A program made the translations under genes and the position numbers. A stretch of 21,005 nt of DNA from CAZFDE01 sp964517795 (GTDB lineage Bacteria; Planctomycetota; Phycisphaerae; Sedimentisphaerales; Anaerobacaceae): contig CAZFDE010000044.1 of assembly GCA_964517795.1 (NCBI GenBank), positions 1-21,005 of the forward strand. The letters are read 5' to 3'. The notes beneath the pieces are model-generated. The model made no database searches and was not told the DNA's origin. It saw only the letters and a list, made by a program, of their open reading frames with translations. Positions 15,693 through 21,005 of the stretch are shown here, piece after piece. Position 1 is the first letter of the stretch. Every line of letters begins with the position of its first letter.

Positions 15693-17069
15693 ATGGACGC
15701 AAAAATATTCAAGGCCTACGATATTCGCGGCCTTTACGGCGAACAGATCACCGAAGAAGATGCCTGGAAAATCGGCTATGCCACCGCCCGCTTCCTGCGG
15801 TCGCTGCTGACCGGCTACCAGCGGGGCCAGGCCAACGCCCAGTGCATCTGTGTCGGGCGCGATATGCGAAAACACAGCAAATCCCTGGCCGATGCCCTGA
15901 TCGAGGGCATGAATTCCACCAATACCAATGTCATCGATATCGGCCTGATCGATACGCCCCAAATGTATTTCGCGATCAATCACCTCGGCACCTGCGGCGG
16001 TGTGCAGGTCACCGCCTCGCACAATCCCGCCAAGTATAACGGTTTTAAGATCTCCGGCCTGCAGGCCAAACCCGTCGGCGCCGATACCGGCCTCAAAGAT
16101 ATCGAACACATCGCCACCGCCCTGCTGCATACCAAAGGCAGAGCCGAAGGATCGGTCGAGCAGTATGACCTGACCGACGAATACAAAAAGCATGTCCTGA
16201 AATTTCTTCAGCCGAAACTCAAAAAACTCAAGATCGCCATCGATGCCTCCAACGGCATGGCCGGCAAATCCGTCCCGGCCGTCTTCGGCGACCTGCCCAT
16301 CGAGATCATTGAGCTGAACTTCAAGCACGACGGCACCTTCAAACACGAACCCAATCCGCTGGTCGAGGAAAACCTCAAAGAGCTGAAAAAAAACGTCAAG
16401 ACCCAAAAATGCGATTTCGGCGTCTGTTTCGACGGCGATGCCGACCGGCTGATGATGGTCGATGAAAAAGGTAAAACCATCGGCTGCGACCTGATGACCG
16501 CCCTGATGGTGCCCTATTTCCTCGAAGCCAACCCCAAAGCGACCGTCGTCTATGACCTGCGCAGCAGCCTGGTCGTCCAGGAAGAGATTATCAAACACGG
16601 CGGCACCCCGCGCCGCGAGCGCGTCGGCCACGCCTACATGAAAAAGGCCCTCCGCGATTCGCATGGCGTATTCGGCGGTGAACTGTCCGGGCATTTCTAT
16701 TACCGCGACAACTTCAACGCCGATTCCGGCATGATCACACTGGTGCATATGCTCAATATCGTCAGTGCCGCCGACAAACCCATCAGCAAGCTGATCGAAC
16801 CGCTGCGGCGGTACGCAGCCAGCGGCGAAATCAATTTCGAGGTCGAGGACAAACAGGCCAAAATGGACGAACTGGCCAAACGCTATAACGAAGGCGACAT
16901 CGACCATCTCGACGGCGTCACCGTACGGTTCAAGCAATGGTGGCTCAATTGCCGCCCCAGTAATACCGAGCCGCTGCTGAGGCTCAACGTCGAAGCGAAA
17001 ACCCCCGAACTGCTGGACGAAAAACTCGCCGAGATCAAATCCATCCTCGGCGACCCCGTGGACCATTAA
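15693..17069 (+). CDS. manB: Phosphomannomutase/phosphoglucomutase
   Basis: This cytoplasmic enzyme of the alpha-D-phosphohexomutase family interconverts hexose 6- and 1-phosphates and feeds GDP-mannose or UDP-glucose dependent glycan synthesis. It is 458 residues, the usual length (about 450-465). All four active-site loops are present: TASHNP with phosphoserine S109, the metal-binding DGDADR at 247-252, the sugar-binding GGELSGH at 328-334, and the phosphate-binding RPSNTEP at 421-427. GGELSGH fits PMM/PGM rather than phosphoglucosamine mutase, which usually has GGEQSGH. Its exact sugar preference cannot be read from sequence. It has a strong promoter and ribosome site. The DUF1805 gene starts 14 bases after its stop, so the two are likely co-transcribed. 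Confidence 0.92.
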   Translation: MDAKIFKAYDIRGLYGEQITEEDAWKIGYATARFLRSLLTGYQRGQANAQCICVGRDMRKHSKSLADALIEGMNSTNTNVIDIGLIDTPQMYFAINHLGTCGGVQVTASHNPAKYNGFKISGLQAKPVGADTGLKDIEHIATALLHTKGRAEGSVEQYDLTDEYKKHVLKFLQPKLKKLKIAIDASNGMAGKSVPAVFGDLPIEIIELNFKHDGTFKHEPNPLVEENLKELKKNVKTQKCDFGVCFDGDADRLMMVDEKGKTIGCDLMTALMVPYFLEANPKATVVYDLRSSLVVQEEIIKHGGTPRRERVGHAYMKKALRDSHGVFGGELSGHFYYRDNFNADSGMITLVHMLNIVSAADKPISKLIEPLRRYAASGEINFEVEDKQAKMDELAKRYNEGDIDHLDGVTVRFKQWWLNCRPSNTEPLLRLNVEAKTPELLDEKLAEIKSILGDPVDH

Positions 17070-17083
17070 GAAAGGTGTCGAAA

Positions 17084-17392
17084 ATGGAAATCCATACAAA
17101 GACCTACGAAACACCCAACGGCCCGGTCGAAGGCGTTCAGACCAAATGGCCCGGATTCAATATTCTTGTGGTCACCGGCACCAGGGGTTTTCTGGCCTGC
17201 CCGGCCGTCGATGTCGAGGCCTGCCAGGGTTACGGCGTCGCGGCCGCACTGGTCGAAAGCACCCCGGACAATCCCATCGGCACGCTCGAACGATTCGCTG
17301 ACCGCAAGATCACCAAAGTCAACGAAAACGCAGCCAAGTTAGGCATCAAAGAAGCAATGCCCGTCACTGACGCCTTTGCACTGATTGCATAA
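17084..17392 (+). CDS. DUF1805 (YunC-like) protein of unknown function
   Basis: This is a 102-residue cytoplasmic protein. It matches the DUF1805 family typified by Bacillus YunC: the block FNILVVTGTRGFLACPAVDV, then an alpha-helical stretch ending LGIKEAMPVTDAFALI, which parallels the YunC end LGIKVGMPGREAL. C39 and C47 are the only cysteines, with C39 in the family's conserved 'G-x-x-x-C/A-x-x-x-D' position. The ATG at 17084 was chosen because AAAGG lies at a good distance (17071-17075). An in-frame GTG at 17075 would overlap that ribosome site. It sits between the hexomutase (14 bases upstream) and the secreted zinc-tail protein (9 bases downstream), suggesting one operon. The family has no agreed biochemical function. 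Confidence 0.85.
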   Translation: MEIHTKTYETPNGPVEGVQTKWPGFNILVVTGTRGFLACPAVDVEACQGYGVAAALVESTPDNPIGTLERFADRKITKVNENAAKLGIKEAMPVTDAFALIA

Positions 17393-17401
17393 GGAGCGAA
17401 A

Positions 17402-18181
17402 ATGAAAATAAAATGGAGTATTGTCCTGCCCGTCGCATTATTGCTAACATCAACGCTCCAGGCTCAGGTCGATTTCCCCTGGGAGAAAGATGAACTCATG
17501 CTGCTCGGCCGCCCGAACCCGATCTTAGCCGACATCGAACGCGTGCAGCTCTTTGTCATCCCGCAGCCGCACGATATCAATATCCCCGGCATTTCCTTCG
17601 CCGATATGGAAAAACAATTCGCCGAAAAGATCGCCGATGTCAACCTGAAGATCGAACCCGTTTATACCGCTGAAACCGGATCATTGCGAACCGCCGAAAT
17701 CCCCGAACTCAAAGTCGGAATCGACATCCTTGCCCTGCCCGACAGCAATGCCTTTGTCTATCGCATCGAAACCGCCCTGGCCGCCCGAACCTTCCTTTGC
17801 CAGGACACCTCGCGATTCATCAAGCCGGATATCTGGATCAAACAAACACCCTTGAAATACGCACCCGGCCATAAGCTCGCAAAAAATATTCAAGACGATG
17901 CCGCCGTACAGGTTGAGGCCTTTATCCTCTCGGTCGCAGCCCACAAACATGCGGTCGCCCAGTTACAGCGCAGCGCCCAACCCGATTCGAATCCTGAAAA
18001 AAGCCCCAATCCCGCCTCTGCTGCTTCGAACGACTGCGTCAGCTCGAAAAACAGTAAAATCTTCCACCGCGCCGATTGCTCCAGCGCATCGCGCATCTCG
18101 CCGGACAATCGCGTCACCTACGAATCCCGCCAGCAGGCCATCGACGCCGGCAAACGCCCCTGCAAACGCTGCAATCCCTGA
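17402..18181 (+). CDS. Secreted protein with C-terminal Ada-like zinc-binding domain
   Basis: This 259-residue protein has a signal peptide (MKIKWSIVLPVALLL, cleavage near A21). Residues of about 30-190 are unassigned alpha/beta sequence, including an LPDSNAFVYRIETALAARTFL helix pair. A Ser/Pro/Asn-rich linker (about 190-210) leads to a C-terminal domain of about 49 residues with the Ada metal-binding pattern: SKNSKIFHRADC (H222, C226), then a strand and helix, then RPCKRC (C254, C257). HxxxC plus CxxC would bind one zinc. In Ada this fold does methyl-phosphotriester repair. Secreted versions attached to nucleases or unknown domains are common, and a methyl-transfer role is not implied here. 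Its ribosome site AAGGAG overlaps the stop of the DUF1805 gene, so they are co-transcribed. Function unknown. Confidence 0.82.
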   Translation: MKIKWSIVLPVALLLTSTLQAQVDFPWEKDELMLLGRPNPILADIERVQLFVIPQPHDINIPGISFADMEKQFAEKIADVNLKIEPVYTAETGSLRTAEIPELKVGIDILALPDSNAFVYRIETALAARTFLCQDTSRFIKPDIWIKQTPLKYAPGHKLAKNIQDDAAVQVEAFILSVAAHKHAVAQLQRSAQPDSNPEKSPNPASAASNDCVSSKNSKIFHRADCSSASRISPDNRVTYESRQQAIDAGKRPCKRCNP

Positions 18182-18196
18182 GCATTCCCAAAGGCA

Positions 18197-18225
18197 TTTC
18201 ATTCAAAGCCGAAATTTGGTATAAT
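18197..18225 (+). promoter_or_regulatory. Extended -10 promoter of the DUF1638-TMTC operon
   Basis: A consensus TATAAT at 18220-18225 has TG one base upstream (TGGTATAAT), the extended -10 form. The -35 region (about 18197-18203, TTTCAT/TTCATT) is poor. The 12 bases TTTGGTATAATA are identical to those in front of the PocR/AraC gene. The -10 box sits in a small palindrome GTAT-A-ATAC. GAGG at 18235-18238 precedes the ATG at 18249. Confidence 0.6.
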
Positions 18226-18248
18226 ACTGTTTTTGAGGATGCGATACG

Positions 18249-18965
18249 ATGAGACTGCAATTTATTGCCTGTAAAGTACTGCAAAAAGAGGCGTATCTCT
18301 GTGCGGCCCGATCGACCAATACCGTCGACATGGTCTTCATGAAACAGGGCCTGCACAACGAACCGGACAAGCTCCGCGCCGAGGTGCAGGAGGCGCTCTC
18401 GGTAACCGAGGACCTCCAGGGCCGCCCCTACGACGCCTCGTTGCTGGGCTACGGCCTCTGCAGCAACGGCATCGTCGGCCTGACCGCCCCCATCCCGCTG
18501 GTCGTCCCCCGCGGCCACGACTGCGTCACCCTGCTGCTGGGCTCGCGAAAAAAATATCAGGACTACTTCGATTCGCATCGCGGCGTTTACTGGTACAGCC
18601 CCGGCTGGATCGAAACCAGCACCATGCCCGGCAAAGAACGCTGTGATATCCTCTTAAAGGAATACACAGAAAAATACGGCGAGGACAACGCCCAGTTTCT
18701 GATGGACGCCGAGCAAAACTGGATGAAAGAGTACGAGTGGGCCACCTACATAGACTGGGGCTTTCCCGACGCCGACAAGGAAAAGCAATACACCAAAGAA
18801 TGTGCCGAATTTCTCGGCTGGAATTATGACCAGCTCAAAGGCGACCCCTCGCTGCTGCAGCGGATGCTCGACGGCCAATGGGACGACGATTTCCTGGTCA
18901 TCGAACCCGGCCAAAAAATCGCCGAAGACCTCACCAGCGAAGGCATCATCAAATCCGAAGAATGA
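18249..18965 (+). CDS. DUF1638 protein of unknown function
   Basis: This 238-residue cytoplasmic protein matches the DUF1638 family: an early 'IACKVL' strand with C8, LLGYGLCSNGIVGL (C71), then VVPRGHDCVTLLLGSRKKY with H90, D91 and C92, and a GVYWYSPGWIE strand. The conserved C8, C71 and HDC set looks like a metal or cofactor site, although none is proven. DUF1638 genes are frequent in methanogens and anaerobic bacteria and often lie by corrinoid methyltransferase genes. None is nearby here. The C-terminal half is rich in charged and aromatic residues and ends in a long helix. Its stop overlaps the next gene's ATG by ATGA, so the two are translationally coupled. Function unknown. Confidence 0.85.
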   Translation: MRLQFIACKVLQKEAYLCAARSTNTVDMVFMKQGLHNEPDKLRAEVQEALSVTEDLQGRPYDASLLGYGLCSNGIVGLTAPIPLVVPRGHDCVTLLLGSRKKYQDYFDSHRGVYWYSPGWIETSTMPGKERCDILLKEYTEKYGEDNAQFLMDAEQNWMKEYEWATYIDWGFPDADKEKQYTKECAEFLGWNYDQLKGDPSLLQRMLDGQWDDDFLVIEPGQKIAEDLTSEGIIKSEE

Positions 18966-20938
18966 AAACCGCCTCCCTCCATCATCTGCGCTGGCTCATT
19001 CCGCTGTCATTGGCGGCCGTCACGATCCTGAGTTTCCTGCCGGTACAAAACGGTCAGTTCGTGTACGATGACTACGACTACCTCACCAAGAACCGCCACG
19101 TCCAAGACGGCCTGACGCTCCAATCTTTTAAATGGGCCTGGACCGCCACCCACTCGGCCAACTGGCACCCCTTAACATGGCTAAGTCACATCCTCGACAT
19201 CGAGCTGTTCGGCTTCAATCCCGCCGGTCACCATATGGTCAACGTCCTCTTTCACATCCTCAATGTGCTGCTGTTGTTCTACCTGTTCAAACGCCTGACC
19301 GGTTCGCGGCCCCTCAGTTTCCTGATCGCCGCGCTGTTCGCGATCCACCCGCTGCACGTCGAATCCGTTGCCTGGATCTCCGAACGCAAAGATGTCCTCA
19401 GCGTCTTTTTCGCCCTGCTCTGCCTGCACAGCTATATCCGCTACGCCGCCACGCTGAAAAACACCCGCTTCGCACGGGTCGTACTGAGCTTCGTTCTCGC
19501 CCTGATGGCCAAGCCCATGATGGTCACCCTGCCGTTTGTGATGCTGCTGCTGGATTACTGGCCGCTGAATCGGATCAAATCATTGCAGCCCGCCGGTGCT
19601 GGTGACATCTATCCCAAACTCAGTTTCTGCAAGCTAATCCTCGAAAAGCTCCCGCTGTTCATCCTGACCGCGATCTCGTGCGTGATCACCTACCACGCCC
19701 AGCAAAAAGGCGGCGCGATGACCATGGGCATGGATTACCCCTTCGCCGTCCGCCTGCTCAACAGCTTCAACGCCTACATCTTTTACATCGTCAAGACTTT
19801 CGCGCCGGTGAATCTGGCCGTGCTCTACCCGCACCCCGGAAAACAGATCGCACTCACCCGTCCGATCGTCAGCCTAATCATATTGCTCGCGATCACGGCC
19901 GTCGTCGTTTACCGCATTCGCAAACAGCCCGCGCTGGCCGTCGGCTGGCTCTGGTTTCTCGGCACGCTCGTACCGGTCATCGGCCTGGTCCAGGTCGGCA
20001 ATCAGGCCCACGCCGACCGCTACAGCTATTTCCCCTCGATCGGCCTGTATATCGCGATCCTCTGGGCCGCCCGGTCGCTCATCGCGAAAATAAAAATACC
20101 CAAAGTCGCCGTTTCGTGTTTTTGCGCCGTGGTCGTCCTTGTCCTCGCCGTGCTGACCTATCGACAGGCGGCCGTCTGGCAGGACCACAGAACGCTTTTC
20201 GGCCGGGCCATCGAAATCACTCAGGACAACCCCGTCGCCTACAACAATTACGGCCTGGAGCTGCTCAAAGACAAACGATACAAACAGGCTATCGACTGTT
20301 TCCAAAAGGCGACCGACCTGCGAACCAATTATCAGGACGCCTACAGCAACCTCGGCCTCGCCTACCAGAGAACCGACCGCCCACAGGAGGCGCTTCAGTG
20401 TTATCAAAAAGCCATCGAGATCGAGCCGCGGTTCTTCGACGCCCAGCGTAATATCGCCCTGCTCTACAAGGAAATGGACAACCGCGAACTGGCCTCTCGC
20501 CATTTTCATAATGCCCTGTCGCTGCGATCGTATGATCACAAACTGCGAGAAATTTTTGCCGGCTATCTGCTTGAACAGAACATGATGTTAGCCGCCGCCC
20601 GGCAGTACGCCGCTGTTCTTAAAGACCGCCCCGATGACCCCGATATCCTCAATAATCTCGCCTGGATCCACGCCACCGCCAATGACCCGAAACTCAAGAA
20701 CCCCCAAATCGCTATCGACTTCGCCCAAAAGGCCTGCCAACTGACCGACCATAATAAGCCGGAGCTTCTGGATACGCTAGCCGTCGCCTACGCCGCCGCC
20801 AGCCAATTCCAACAGGCCGTCAATACCCAGCAACGCGCCATCCAAATCGCCGAATCACAAGACAACCCCCAACTCGCCGACCAGCTCAAAACTAACCTCA
20901 AACTATTCACCCAAAACAAACCCTGGCAGCCGCAGTAG
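18962..20938 (+). CDS. Polytopic TMTC/GT-C-like membrane protein with C-terminal TPRs
   Basis: This 658-residue protein starts at the ATG overlapping the DUF1638 stop (ATGA). Residues 1 to about 420 hold roughly ten membrane segments. The first lumenal/periplasmic loop has FVYDDYDYL with the acidic pair D36-D37, placed as in GT-C protein glycosyltransferases. Further motifs are HPLHVESVAW (129-138) and ERKDVLS (141-147), the bacterial counterpart of the TMTC/PMT-like 'HP-x-H-x-E-x-V-A-x-x-x-x-R-x-D' signature. GNQAHADRYSYFPSIG is also typical of the family. From about 435 the chain is soluble with four to five TPRs (NPVAYNNYGLELLKDKRYKQAIDCFQKA and so on). TMTC proteins O-mannosylate cadherin domains in animals. 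A lipid-phosphate-sugar transferase acting on secreted protein or glycan is a reasonable inference; donor and acceptor are unknown. Confidence 0.87.
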   Translation: MKTASLHHLRWLIPLSLAAVTILSFLPVQNGQFVYDDYDYLTKNRHVQDGLTLQSFKWAWTATHSANWHPLTWLSHILDIELFGFNPAGHHMVNVLFHILNVLLLFYLFKRLTGSRPLSFLIAALFAIHPLHVESVAWISERKDVLSVFFALLCLHSYIRYAATLKNTRFARVVLSFVLALMAKPMMVTLPFVMLLLDYWPLNRIKSLQPAGAGDIYPKLSFCKLILEKLPLFILTAISCVITYHAQQKGGAMTMGMDYPFAVRLLNSFNAYIFYIVKTFAPVNLAVLYPHPGKQIALTRPIVSLIILLAITAVVVYRIRKQPALAVGWLWFLGTLVPVIGLVQVGNQAHADRYSYFPSIGLYIAILWAARSLIAKIKIPKVAVSCFCAVVVLVLAVLTYRQAAVWQDHRTLFGRAIEITQDNPVAYNNYGLELLKDKRYKQAIDCFQKATDLRTNYQDAYSNLGLAYQRTDRPQEALQCYQKAIEIEPRFFDAQRNIALLYKEMDNRELASRHFHNALSLRSYDHKLREIFAGYLLEQNMMLAAARQYAAVLKDRPDDPDILNNLAWIHATANDPKLKNPQIAIDFAQKACQLTDHNKPELLDTLAVAYAAASQFQQAVNTQQRAIQIAESQDNPQLADQLKTNLKLFTQNKPWQPQ

Positions 20939-20942
20939 CTAA

Positions 20943-21005
20943 TGTACCCCCAGCGGCACGACCAATCGCACCTATATCGTCGATACGGTCGGCGAATTGC
21001 CCGTG
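20943..21005 (+). pseudogene. Open frame resembling an internal part of KDO transferase (WaaA/KdtA), cut by the window edge
   Basis: The frame opens after the TAA at 20940-20942, has no ATG, and reads through to the end of the window as CTPSGTTNRTYIVDTVGELPV. The tail YIVDTVGELPV resembles the conserved VGDTMGEL-plus-hydrophobic strand of WaaA/KdtA, which normally lies in the middle of that about 420-residue protein. If the likeness is real, this is the start of a 5'-truncated waaA fragment. With 21 residues it may also be chance. Confidence 0.2.

Noticed and set aside
17075..17083. GTG at 17075 as the start of the DUF1805 gene
   Set aside because: It overlaps the ribosome site AAAGG that serves the ATG at 17084 at a normal distance.
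15312..17114. 600-codon open frame on the - strand opposite manB and the kinase 3' end
   Set aside because: It is antisense to a gene with all hexomutase motifs. Its translation is low in recognisable domains and rich in Asp/Phe/Gly, the typical shadow of GC-biased third positions.
20942..21004. ATG at 20942 as the start of a new gene
   Set aside because: It has no ribosome site and translates to an Arg/Tyr/His-rich peptide typical of a shadow frame. The other + frame reads more like a protein.

Overview
The window looks like chromosomal DNA from a Gram-negative-type bacterium, most likely a planctomycete of the Phycisphaerae/Sedimentisphaerales kind. That placement is an inference. It rests on the gene mix (PocR-AraC regulator, AsmA-like membrane protein, DUF1638, TMTC/TPR membrane protein, secreted protein with an Ada-like zinc tail, lipoprotein), on GC-rich codon use, and on the absence of a tight operon logic across the window. 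No rRNA, tRNA, CRISPR array, transposase or phage gene was seen.

Layout. 132-1433 (+) is a PocR/AraC regulator with its own extended -10 promoter and a perfect inverted repeat at the start of its transcript. It converges on 1449-3938 (-), a ktrB-ktrA potassium uptake operon. The 319-base gap that follows (3939-4257) holds a dRS3-like perfect palindrome and a sigma70-type promoter driving a small MNT-type nucleotidyltransferase (4258-4548, +). The partner usually found downstream survives only as an 8-codon overlapping ORF. A hairpin separates this gene from the convergent pcm-recG operon (7444-4692, -), whose two genes overlap by ATGA. From 7557 all genes are on the + strand: a lipoprotein and bioD; a 1047-residue secreted repeat protein of strikingly low GC; an AsmA-like membrane protein; a soluble four-PAS NarX-type histidine kinase; a phosphomannomutase/phosphoglucomutase, a DUF1805 (YunC-like) protein and a secreted protein with an Ada-like zinc tail; then DUF1638 overlapping a polytopic TMTC-like protein with C-terminal TPRs. 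The last 63 bases hold an open frame resembling an internal piece of KDO transferase (WaaA).

How the genes relate. Most units are short (1-3 genes) with their own recognisable promoters, so this is mainly housekeeping and cell-envelope chromosome rather than one pathway. Envelope functions dominate the right half: secreted proteins, an AsmA-like protein, sugar phosphate supply, and a putative GT-C-type glycosyltransferase. The least explained elements are the AT-rich secreted repeat protein, the manB/DUF1805/Ada-zinc unit, the DUF1638/TMTC overlap, the N-terminal membrane extension of KtrB and the palindromic repeat upstream of it.
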